DNA from: Luteibaculum sp964627445 | GTDB lineage: Bacteria; Bacteroidota; Bacteroidia; Flavobacteriales_D; Luteibaculaceae | Length of the DNA: 64,000 nucleotides | Direction of reading: 5' to 3' | Assembly: GCA_964627445.1 (NCBI GenBank) | Contig: CAZVJF010000001.1 | Span: forward strand, 1-64,000 | In this document: piece after piece, positions 44,963 to 54,900 of the stretch | Layout: every line of letters starts with the position of its first letter | Numbering within the stretch: the stretch's first letter is position 1 | Made by a program: the position numbers and the translations under genes | Notes under the pieces: generated by a model | Seen by the model: the letters and a program-made list of their open reading frames with translations, nothing else | Told to the model about the DNA's origin: nothing | Databases searched by the model: none

Positions 44963-47900
44963 GTGGACCTTAAGCGCTATACCTTTTTACCAACAACTAT
45001 TTCATCACCTTACCGCCTGCTACTGGGCCTACTGGTACTGCTCTGCGGCAACCAGCATGTTTCAGCCCAATGCACTGTAGAAGCATTTGCTACCCCCATT
45101 GATGTGTATTGCGGGGATCCTGTTGAGCTCTCTGCCATTGGCGAGGGTGAAGTTATTTTTGAAGAGGATTTTAATGACTACGACCTTAGTGAATGGGAGG
45201 TAGACCCTACTGGCTCATTTGAAACCAACATTTGTGGCTCTACCAGTCCCGACAACTCCGTGTATTTGTGGTTTGGCTCCACTGCAGATGCTCCGCGAGA
45301 TGCCATTACACCCTGCTTAAACACCACCACCGGAGGCCTCATATGTTTTAAGATGCGTTATTCGGCAAATGAAGGTGGAGATGATTGCGAAAACCCCGAT
45401 GCTGCAGACGAAGGTGTTTTCTTACAGTATCGCATTAACGATGACAACTGCAACCCCATTACCGGCTGGACCGAGATCGACTACTGGGATCCCAATGGAG
45501 GAACCGACCCATACCGTACTGCATGGAATGAATACTGTGTAAATATACCCCCAGGAGCTTCTACAAAAAATGTTCAGATCAGGTGGGCACAGCTAAACAA
45601 TACCAATGACTTGACAGGCCGCCCCTTAGATCACTGGGGAATAGAAGATGTTAAAATTACTGTTAACCCACCCAACGTAGAATACACTTGGGAACATACG
45701 GGTCAACCTGAACCAACAGGTAGCACACCTGATGTTTTTCCAACCGAAAAAACTACCTACCAAGTAACATACAATGATGGGGTAAATACATGCACTGATG
45801 AAGTAACTGTTAACGTTATAAAGCCCGAAGTTACAGCTACTGCCGATCGTTTTGAAATATGCGAAGGAGAAAGCGTAACATTGACTGGAACTACTGACCA
45901 AACCCCAGAGTTACCCACTAACTGTGCTTTACAGCCTGTATGCGATCCAGCAGTAGACCTCTTGGATGAAGTTACTTTAGGAACGGGTCGCCAATTAGAA
46001 ACAGGAGGAAATAATACTGGAAACCCGTTTGGTACCAGCAACTGCGATGGTACCATGCGCGCGCAGATACTTTACCGAGCTAGTGAACTGCAAGCGCAAG
46101 GCTTTGAAGGCGGTAAAATAAACAGCATTTCATTTGAAATTGGTCAGGTATCGCAAGGAGGCGTTTACCGCAATTTTAGCATGCGAATCGCTTGTACCAA
46201 CGTGAATCAACTCAATGACTGGCCCGATCCATTTCAAACCAATGTAAACAATGAGGTTATTGCAAACACTACCATAAACATGGGAGCAGGTTGGAATACC
46301 CTAGATTTTGAAGAAGGCTATGACTGGGATGGCCAATCAAACATTGTAATTGACTTCTGCTGGAATTTGGGTGGACAAGGCGGAGGAAACCGTCTTTACC
46401 CCTACCTCACCAACGTGGGTTATCGTGCCACTACAACAGATTGCTCTAATAGTGCTGCAGGTAATAGAAATTCCTGTGGTGAGCCTGATGTTGGCAACAC
46501 TCGCAACCACGCACTTCGACCCAATACCCGCTTTGGTTACTGTACGCCAAAACCTAGGGGTATAGAAACTGTGTGGACTCCAGATGATGGAACGTTTAAC
46601 CCTAGCACCACCGCTGCAGAACCTACGGTGCAACCTACAACCACTACAAAATATGTGTACAACGCCCGCTTTGAGGGCGGCCCTGATGCCTGCTTTGCAA
46701 GAGACACAGTAGAGGTTGTTGTCATTGGAAACGGAACCTTTAACCTAGATTACACACAGCCCTGGTGCGAAGGAGAAGATCTACAGCTTTTTAGCAATGT
46801 AGACAATGTTACTTCGTATAGCTGGACCGGCCCCAATGGTTTTACCTCTACCGAAGCTAACCCTGTAATTCCAAACGCTACCGCTGCCGCAGCGGGTGAA
46901 TACACTTTAAACATCACTACCTCGAACTGTGACGGTTCAGGTAGCATTACGGTGGAATTGGAGCCCGAAGTATCTGCCGGTACACCTAGCGATGTAACTA
47001 TCTGTGCATCCAGCAATTCTTACAACCTCTTTCAAACCCTAAGCGGTAACGACAACGGGGGAACCTGGTTAGACAATGACAACTCTGGCTTCCTCGAAGA
47101 TGCAACCATCAACTTCGAAGACATACCCTACGAGGATCTGCCCGTTACGTACAGCTACACCTACCAAATAGAAGATGCGTGCTCGGTTAAAGAGGCAACC
47201 ACATCCGTTACTATAGAACCTCAAGAATCTGCAGGTAGTGATGCGAACACCGCCATTTGCAATACCGATGAAACTTTTGACTTGAATACGTTGGTATCGA
47301 ACGCAACTAAAGTAGGCCGATTTGAATACGCGGGAAGTGTTATAGATCCCGTATTGCAATTGGAGGACTACGATTGTGGTGAATACGTCTTCCACCACAT
47401 TGTAAACTCACCAGAACCCTGTCTTAGCGATACCGCCTTTTATGAGGTTACACTGAATTGCCAACCCTATGCGGGCGAAGACGGGGCTACGTCCATTTGT
47501 GCTGGCGAAAGCGTGACCCTATTTACCCAATTAGGAGGCGATTTTGACGCAGACGGAACCTGGATAGAAACCACGCAATCTGGTGGTACACTTAACGGCT
47601 CTGTTTTTGATGCCACCGGAGTCAGCAATGGCACCTATATTTTCCGCTACGAAATAGAGGGCGATGCCCCTTGTGTAAATAGCAGCGCAGAAGTAAGCGT
47701 TGAAGTGAATGGCCTGCCGAAGATCGAGGGTGTAGACCTGGTTTGCTCTGAAGACGGTGAGAGCTACAGCGCTGTAATTACCGTAACGGGTGCCGAGCCT
47801 GGAGAGTATACTGCCAACTACGGTGGTACCTGGGACGGTAATGGCGTGTTTACATCAGATCCCATTCCAAACCAAACGCAGGAAACCATTAAAATTAGTG

Positions 47901-50900
47901 ATGTTAATGGTTGCGGTGAAGAGGAGGTAACTGTGAATAAGCGTTGCAACTGTATTACCGAGGCCTCTCGAATGCAAACAGATACGCTTGTAGTAGCTTG
48001 CCCCGGTGAATCTGTGGAAGGCATAAACCTTGGAGGGTTTGTAGATGATGGTGATGACACCGAACTATATTACTTGGTAGAAAACTCAGGCACAGTACTC
48101 ACTGGAGTGCTAGACTCTAACGAAACTGGAGTTTTCGATTTTATTCCCGGTGCAATGGAACGCGATCGTACCTATTATGTGGCAATTGCTGCGGGTAACG
48201 ATATGGGCAATGGAGCCCCCGATCGTGCCGATGCATGTTTTACAGTTTCTTCCGGTACTCCAGTCATGTTTGCTAGTGCTCCTACAGGAGATCTGAGCCT
48301 AGCAGCTAGCGACATTTGCCCCGGAGAAAACACCTTGGCTATAGTAGATATAACTACAGGACAAGCTCCTTTTGACGTGGTGATCTCCAACAATCGCAAC
48401 GGCAACACCGTAAACATTTCAAACGCTACCACTCCACTACAAGACACGGTATCTGCTATGGATACTACCCTGTTCACCATATCAGAAATTACGGATGGAT
48501 ATGGTTGTGTGGGTTCGGGTGGATCGGCCACTTTAAATGTTAACGAAGCACCCACTGCAGACTTACAAAATGGTACTGCTTGCGGCTATACCGATGGCGA
48601 TATTGTTATTGTGGTAGACGGAGCTGGAAACGAGTGGGAAGTAGTATTAAGTTCTAGCGTAGAAGGCGAAAACGGAAATCTGGATACGGTAATCACCAAT
48701 ATTAGCCGCAGTGGTTTTATTGGTCGCCCACCATTTCAACCCAATGATACCGTAGTTACCTACACCTTAGTTTCGGTTTCAGACAACTCGGGATCTGTGT
48801 GCGAAGGTGTAGTGAGTGGTAGCTTTAAGGTAAACCCTATGCCCACGGGCACCATTACCAACTCAGACGCTACCTATTGCGAAGGTAACCCCATCATGCT
48901 CACACTAAATGCTACCGGTATTGGTCCGTGGCTGTTTACCATAGAAGCAGGTGGAAACACATACACAGCAAATACGAGCCAACCCACAGAAACCGTGAGC
49001 ATTTCGAGTGGTTTGCCAGAAGGAACGTACCAGTTTACAGTTACCGAAATAGAAGACTTGGGAACGGGTTGTACTAAAGAAGGAGAAGGAAATCCAGCCG
49101 ATGTAGTTATAAACCCGGGTCCCGATGCGCAAATGGGCTTTGATTTACAGGGAGAACCTGACCCCAATCCTACAAAAACCCTAACTATTTGCGATGGTGA
49201 GGATGCCGTAATCGACTTTCAATATCTCTCTGGGTCCGGAAGCGAATTCGATATCTTATGGGATCAAAACGATTCCATAAGAAGTCCATTACAGCTAACG
49301 CCTGGCATCATTACCTCAGAAACGATTGAGGCCCACACGTTAAAGATTGGCACCAATAAGTTTGTTCTTATACGTCTCTCGGATGACACACCCGCACAAT
49401 GCGCTGGACTTATGGTAGACAGTGTGGAAATCATTGTGAAACCGCTCCCCGAAATAGCGCTTAATTTCTCTGATGATAATATCTGTAATGGCGAATCTTT
49501 CACCGTTACCGTAACGCCCACGGCTACCGATCCTATAGCCTTTGACCTGGTAGACCAAGATGGCAACACCACCAGCTATACCGAAACCAGCGGTAGCAAT
49601 AGTTTTACCGTTACGCCACCAAGCCCTGGCACATACACCTACAGGGTTACAAACTTGCGTGAAGTAGGCCCCAGCGTAAATTGTACCGGAAGCTACGCTC
49701 CTACCCATACGGTAAATGTTATAGCCAATCCAACGGCCAATATCAATACCAATCCGATTGTGGTGTGCGAGGATACGCCTGTAGAGTTACCTTTTACTAC
49801 CACAGGCACTCCCGATTTAGAAGTAGAATTTTCTATAACTGGAGATGGTTATGTTGGAAATCCTACCGCTGCCACAAGTGGTGGAAACGACTCGTATACG
49901 CTAAATTTAGATCCAGGCGTGTATACCGCAAGCATTACCGAAGTACGCGATGGTTCCGCAGCACAATGCAGCGCTGCGGGCGTTGGTTCAACGTCAATAG
50001 AAGTGGTAGCCAAGCCGCAAATAACCAGCATCGGTTTTAGCGAAAATCCCATTTGCGCAGATGATGCTACCTTATTTCAGTTTGAAATTGCTGGAAACGG
50101 TCCTTTCAGTGTAGACTTTACCGATGGTATCAGTGGCACATTTACCGAAACGGTTAACTCGGACACGCGCTACGACCATCAGCACCAAGGGGTACAAAAC
50201 ACCCGTTTTAGCATCAACCAAATTGGCGACAACACCGTTACCACAACCGATGGTTCCAACTGTCTTGCAGATGACCTACCACAAACAGCAGACCTTGTGG
50301 TACATCCAAGACCCGAGTTGCAGCTTATCCAGGGCGATGATATCTGCCAGGGCGAAGTAGCTACCGTGCAGCTATCGGTTACAGAAGCACAAGGACCATT
50401 TACCCTAACACTGTTCGACAACATTACTGGCGAGGAATACATCAAATCGTACACCAGTGGTGGCGCTATTGCTTTTAATGCCGGAGATTATCAAGAGAAA
50501 GACAGCTTAGCGCTGTTCCCATTACGCGTTACAGATAACATTACGGGGTGTAGTGGCGACACCTCAGACAGCCGAGTAAGCGGCAATGCTATTGTAAATA
50601 TCCGCCCTATACCGCAAGAACAATTTGTAGTGGATGCCATGGCCGCATGTGCACCGTTTACGCCAACGGCAACTTTCAATCCACCACAAAACTATAACAG
50701 CCGCGTTACCGACTGGACCTGGACTTTGCCTAATGGACAGACCGTTTCCAATGAAGAGGAATTACACCTTAGCTTCGATGAACCAGGAACCGAGCACATT
50801 CTACGCTTAAATTATGCTTCCATACACGGTTGTGAAGCACCGGAGCAAGCGCAATTGCTTACGGTTTACAACGATCCAGTGGCAGATTTTGTGTACAACC

Positions 50901-51412
50901 CTGGCGAACCCAGCACGATAAACTACCAGGTACAATTTATCGATCGTTCTATACGCGCTGCGCAATATCAATGGACCATAAATGGCGATTCCTCATATAC
51001 CGAAGAGCGTGCCATTTACGATTTCCCATTTGATGAAGAAGGATTTTATGATGCCTGCTTAGAGGTGGTTAGCCCCAATGGCTGTGTGGATGAAAGGTGC
51101 AAAGAAATTTACGTTAGAGGCGAATCGCTGGCATACGTACCCAACACCTTTACGCCCGATGGCGATGGTTTAAACGATGTTTTCATCCCCGTTCTTTCTA
51201 CGGTAGACGAAGACAGCTATTCACTGCAAATATTTAACCGCTGGGGAGAAATAATCTTTGAAACGCAAGACGTAAATGAAGGCTGGGACGGCATAACCAA
51301 CATGGGTACTGAGGCGCCAACTGGAGCCTACGTATACAAATTAAAAGCGGTGAGCGATTTCGAAGAAGTACAACTTATTGAAAGCACCGGTGTAATTCGC
51401 TTGTTGCGCTAA
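44963..51412 (+). CDS. Large T9SS type B surface protein with reelin-like N-terminal domain, copy A
   Basis: 2149 residues starting at GTG 44963, with a signal peptide to 'NQHVSAQ'. Next is a reelin-like jelly-roll region (about 36-235): 'VIFEEDFNDYDLSEWEVDP', 'VYLWFGS', 'APRDAITPCLNT', 'WGIEDVKITVNPP'. Then come Ig-like units, one interrupted by a beta-rich insert ('GWNTLDFEEGYDWDGQSNIV', 'IDFCWNLGG'), many 80-100-residue Ig-like units ('CEGEDLQLFSNV', 'CAGESVTLFTQLGGD'), two PKD-like units and a C-terminal CHU_C domain ('YVPNTFTPDGDGLNDVFIP', 'IFNRWGEIIFETQ'). It matches copy B along its whole length, so the pair arose by duplication. Probably a surface adhesin or binding protein; the ligand is unknown. 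Confidence 0.88.
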   Translation: MDLKRYTFLPTTISSPYRLLLGLLVLLCGNQHVSAQCTVEAFATPIDVYCGDPVELSAIGEGEVIFEEDFNDYDLSEWEVDPTGSFETNICGSTSPDNSVYLWFGSTADAPRDAITPCLNTTTGGLICFKMRYSANEGGDDCENPDAADEGVFLQYRINDDNCNPITGWTEIDYWDPNGGTDPYRTAWNEYCVNIPPGASTKNVQIRWAQLNNTNDLTGRPLDHWGIEDVKITVNPPNVEYTWEHTGQPEPTGSTPDVFPTEKTTYQVTYNDGVNTCTDEVTVNVIKPEVTATADRFEICEGESVTLTGTTDQTPELPTNCALQPVCDPAVDLLDEVTLGTGRQLETGGNNTGNPFGTSNCDGTMRAQILYRASELQAQGFEGGKINSISFEIGQVSQGGVYRNFSMRIACTNVNQLNDWPDPFQTNVNNEVIANTTINMGAGWNTLDFEEGYDWDGQSNIVIDFCWNLGGQGGGNRLYPYLTNVGYRATTTDCSNSAAGNRNSCGEPDVGNTRNHALRPNTRFGYCTPKPRGIETVWTPDDGTFNPSTTAAEPTVQPTTTTKYVYNARFEGGPDACFARDTVEVVVIGNGTFNLDYTQPWCEGEDLQLFSNVDNVTSYSWTGPNGFTSTEANPVIPNATAAAAGEYTLNITTSNCDGSGSITVELEPEVSAGTPSDVTICASSNSYNLFQTLSGNDNGGTWLDNDNSGFLEDATINFEDIPYEDLPVTYSYTYQIEDACSVKEATTSVTIEPQESAGSDANTAICNTDETFDLNTLVSNATKVGRFEYAGSVIDPVLQLEDYDCGEYVFHHIVNSPEPCLSDTAFYEVTLNCQPYAGEDGATSICAGESVTLFTQLGGDFDADGTWIETTQSGGTLNGSVFDATGVSNGTYIFRYEIEGDAPCVNSSAEVSVEVNGLPKIEGVDLVCSEDGESYSAVITVTGAEPGEYTANYGGTWDGNGVFTSDPIPNQTQETIKISDVNGCGEEEVTVNKRCNCITEASRMQTDTLVVACPGESVEGINLGGFVDDGDDTELYYLVENSGTVLTGVLDSNETGVFDFIPGAMERDRTYYVAIAAGNDMGNGAPDRADACFTVSSGTPVMFASAPTGDLSLAASDICPGENTLAIVDITTGQAPFDVVISNNRNGNTVNISNATTPLQDTVSAMDTTLFTISEITDGYGCVGSGGSATLNVNEAPTADLQNGTACGYTDGDIVIVVDGAGNEWEVVLSSSVEGENGNLDTVITNISRSGFIGRPPFQPNDTVVTYTLVSVSDNSGSVCEGVVSGSFKVNPMPTGTITNSDATYCEGNPIMLTLNATGIGPWLFTIEAGGNTYTANTSQPTETVSISSGLPEGTYQFTVTEIEDLGTGCTKEGEGNPADVVINPGPDAQMGFDLQGEPDPNPTKTLTICDGEDAVIDFQYLSGSGSEFDILWDQNDSIRSPLQLTPGIITSETIEAHTLKIGTNKFVLIRLSDDTPAQCAGLMVDSVEIIVKPLPEIALNFSDDNICNGESFTVTVTPTATDPIAFDLVDQDGNTTSYTETSGSNSFTVTPPSPGTYTYRVTNLREVGPSVNCTGSYAPTHTVNVIANPTANINTNPIVVCEDTPVELPFTTTGTPDLEVEFSITGDGYVGNPTAATSGGNDSYTLNLDPGVYTASITEVRDGSAAQCSAAGVGSTSIEVVAKPQITSIGFSENPICADDATLFQFEIAGNGPFSVDFTDGISGTFTETVNSDTRYDHQHQGVQNTRFSINQIGDNTVTTTDGSNCLADDLPQTADLVVHPRPELQLIQGDDICQGEVATVQLSVTEAQGPFTLTLFDNITGEEYIKSYTSGGAIAFNAGDYQEKDSLALFPLRVTDNITGCSGDTSDSRVSGNAIVNIRPIPQEQFVVDAMAACAPFTPTATFNPPQNYNSRVTDWTWTLPNGQTVSNEEELHLSFDEPGTEHILRLNYASIHGCEAPEQAQLLTVYNDPVADFVYNPGEPSTINYQVQFIDRSIRAAQYQWTINGDSSYTEERAIYDFPFDEEGFYDACLEVVSPNGCVDERCKEIYVRGESLAYVPNTFTPDGDGLNDVFIPVLSTVDEDSYSLQIFNRWGEIIFETQDVNEGWDGITNMGTEAPTGAYVYKLKAVSDFEEVQLIESTGVIRLLR

Positions 51413-51431
51413 TCCCCAAAGAAAAAAGAGA

Positions 51432-51911
51432 ATGAAAACTTACATACCACAAATCCTACCTATGAAAAAGCTGTTGATCTTCTGTTTATTGGCTGCTACA
51501 ACGCAAATTACAGTGGGGCAAGTGAGCCTAACTCCTGTATCCGATTGGACTACCGTTGCCCAAGAACAGGGCGTGCAGCTATCTTATGTGTACCAAGATT
51601 GCGAAATCCCCGAAGAAGGTTTCTATGCCGAGTACATCTATCTCAGCTTTAAAAACACCAACAACTACCCCGTTACGGTAAGTTGGTTTAACGATACCTA
51701 CTACAATGGCAAGTGCACTAATTGCGACCACAAAAGCCGCGATAGAAAAAGACAAATTAACCTAGCTGCAGGCGAAACCCTTTCTGGACAATGCCAGATT
51801 GGCCTAAACCGCGGCTTACGCATACACCGCAAATGGTTGCAAATGAAAGGAAGAACCCTGCAAAAACTCGAGTTAACCGAACTGAATGTGCAATCTGAAA
51901 TAGAGAAGTAA
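51432..51911 (+). CDS. Small secreted protein between the paralogous surface proteins
   Basis: 159 residues from ATG 51432, or 149 from ATG 51462, where 'MKKLLIFCLLAATTQITVGQ' is a clear signal peptide. The mature part looks like a small beta-sandwich ('YIYLSFKNTNNYPVTVSWFN') with two close cysteines in 'NGKCTNCDHKSRDRKR' and one more in 'LSGQCQIGL'. I do not recognise the family. Its TAA overlaps the ATG of the next large gene (TAATG), so the two are translationally coupled. It has no T9SS domain and may act in the periplasm. Confidence 0.7.
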   Translation: MKTYIPQILPMKKLLIFCLLAATTQITVGQVSLTPVSDWTTVAQEQGVQLSYVYQDCEIPEEGFYAEYIYLSFKNTNNYPVTVSWFNDTYYNGKCTNCDHKSRDRKRQINLAAGETLSGQCQIGLNRGLRIHRKWLQMKGRTLQKLELTELNVQSEIEK

Positions 51912-54900
51912 TGGGCGGTTTTCACAGTTATCTCGTTGTAGCAGTACTTGCCGTACTTTCTTCCATGCCGTCTTATGCCCAGCTTAGTGGTTGTACAGTC
52001 GAGGGGTTTGCCAGCAACTATGATGTTTTGTGCGGTGACACCATAAGCTTATCTGCTATTGGTAACGGTGATGTTATTTTTGAGGAGGATTTTGACGATT
52101 TTGACCTGAGTGAATGGGAGGTTGATCCCACAGGCACTATAGAAACAAACTTATGTCAACCCACACCGGAAGGCACTCCTTATTTATGGTTTGGATCGGG
52201 AGCCCAAGCGCCTCGTGATGCCGTAACTCCGTGTCTAAATACCTCTACTGGAGGGGTTATAACATTTAGGATGCGCTTTGCCCGCCAAGGGGGGCCACAA
52301 GATTGCGAGGGCCCAGACTTAGACGATGAAGGTGTACACCTTCAATATAGATTAAACCCGGGTTGTGGAAATCCAGGCCCTTGGACTCAAATTGATTATT
52401 GGGGACCAAAAGGTGGTACAGATCCCGAACGAACTTCTTGGACAGAATACGTTGCTGATATACCAGAAGGTGGAGAAGCTAACAGTGTTCAAATTCGTTG
52501 GGCGCAATTGGTAAGTAGTGCACCAGATGCGGTAACAGGAGATCAATTTGACAATTGGGGCATCGAGGATGTTCGAATTGTGGTTAACCCGCCCGATGCA
52601 ATTTACACTTGGGAGCATACGGGGAACCCTCGGCCCACGGGTGCTACCCCAAAAGTGGTCCCGACTTCAGATACGGACTATATCATTGAATACACTGATG
52701 GCAGCAACTTTTGCTACGATACCGTTAGCGTTACGGTAAGACGACAGTCTTTAGATGTTACCGTAAACCCCACACCACCTCTTTGCCCTGGTGAAACAGT
52801 TACTATGACTGCTACCTCAGAGATAGAGCTACCCAATTATAATTGCGAAGCCACTACTGAGTGCATAGGATCTGCTACTTCGATTAGCATAGGAAATGGA
52901 AATATTTTAAATGAAAATTATCGCCCGCTTGGTTTTAATAATGGTGGATCTTGCACAAACCTCAACGGGTTTTACAACGGTACTTTCGCTTCAGCTGCGC
53001 GAACCCAATTCATAATACGGAAAGATGAAATACCAGCCTTTTTAAACGGCGGGCAATTGTATTCCATCCAGCTTAATGCCGAAAATAACTCTTCCCATCC
53101 TAATTTTAGAATAAAAATGGGGTGTACCGATAAAACTGAATTTACCTCTGATGCCGAATCCGAGTTCCAAACTGGTTTAATCGAAGTACATACGCCAAAA
53201 ACCGTAGACTTTGGTGCTGGATGGAATACCATAGAATTCGATCAGAATTATGAGTGGGACGGCAACTCCAATATTGTTATTGAGGTTTGCTGGAACGCCT
53301 CCAATCCACGAAGCAATCGCTTACGAAAAACTAACACGGGTTTCGCCAGTGCCATTCATACCAACACCTGTTTTGGAGATGACTTCAATTGTGGTTATCT
53401 AGGTGCAACCGCTGCCATAGACAACAACAGGCCAACAATGCGGTTAGAGCTGTGCTATCGCCTGGATCCACAACTAGAATACACCTGGACGCCTACCACT
53501 AACCTCTCCGATCCCAATAACAACCAAACCGATGCCAATCCAACAGAAACTACCACCTACACCGTGGAGGTTCGGGATAACAATGCGCCTCCGCAATGTG
53601 CCGTAACCCAAGAAGTAGAAATTGGTATCCTTTCTTTAGATGGGTTTGAGCCCAGCTTTGAAGAACCCTGGTGCGAAGGACAAGACTTACAACTCTACGC
53701 CAATATTTCTGGAGCAACCTACAGCTGGACGGGCCCCAACGGTTTTTTCTCTGGTGCCGAAAATCCCGTTATTGCCAATGCAGGACCTGAGGCAGCCGGA
53801 GAATACACCCTGTTTGCCAGCAACGGCAACTGCGATGGCGAAGCTACGGTTACCGTAGTAGCTACCGAACCCGGTAGTGCAGGTACCCCCAGAGATACTG
53901 CGCTGTGCAACAGCAGTCCAAGTTTGAACTTGAACCTCATGCTGAGCGATGAAACTCCAGGCGGTTCATGGGTAAATCAAAGCACAGGCGACACACTAAG
54001 CGGAAACAGTTTTGACCCAGGTTCCTTGGACTTTTCCACACTGCCCGCAACCATTCCTTTTGAATATGTTCTGGATGACCCCTGTGGTATCCAAAGTGCT
54101 ACGTTAAACCTTACGGTAAACCCCGGTGTCAATGCGGGTGGCGACAATAACGACAACATATGCGAAAGCTTAGGCAGCCTAGACCTATCCACCCTACTCA
54201 CCAACGATGCACAGCCCGATGGCACCTGGGAAGACCCGGATGGAACAGGGCAATTGTCAGGGTCTTTACTCAACACGGCTGACTTAGGCTTTGGAGAGTA
54301 TGTGTTTTGGTACATCGTAACCGCAGAAGCACCCTGCGAAAATGATACGGCCTTTATAGACCTAACCATACAAAACCAGCCTTACGCGGGTCAAGATGGC
54401 GAAGGAAGTGTCTGTATAGGGAACACAGTTAACCTGTTTAACCTACTAACTGATAACCCCGAAAATGGAGGAACTTGGGTGGACGTCAATGGTTCGGGTG
54501 GCGTTATAACGGGCAATACCTATGACGCTACCAATGCAACCCAAGGCACCTACACCTTACAGTATGTGTTAAGTGCCACAGCACCCTGCGCGAATAGCGA
54601 AGCCGAAGTTACCTTAACGGTTGCCGGCACCCCTGAAATTTCCAATGTACTGGTAGAATGCAACGAAGCGGGAACGGACTACATCGTAACCTTTGATGTA
54701 GAAGGAGGAGACCCTGCTTCCTACACGGCTAACATTCCTGGAACTTTTGGTGGCGGACAATTTACCTCGAACCCTATTCCTAGCGGACAAGAAACTACCA
54801 TAGAAATTAGCGATGCCAACGGGTGTGGTACTGCAACCACCACCGTAAACAAACTGTGCGACTGCAAAACCCAGGCTTCTGAAATGTTTACCGACACTCT

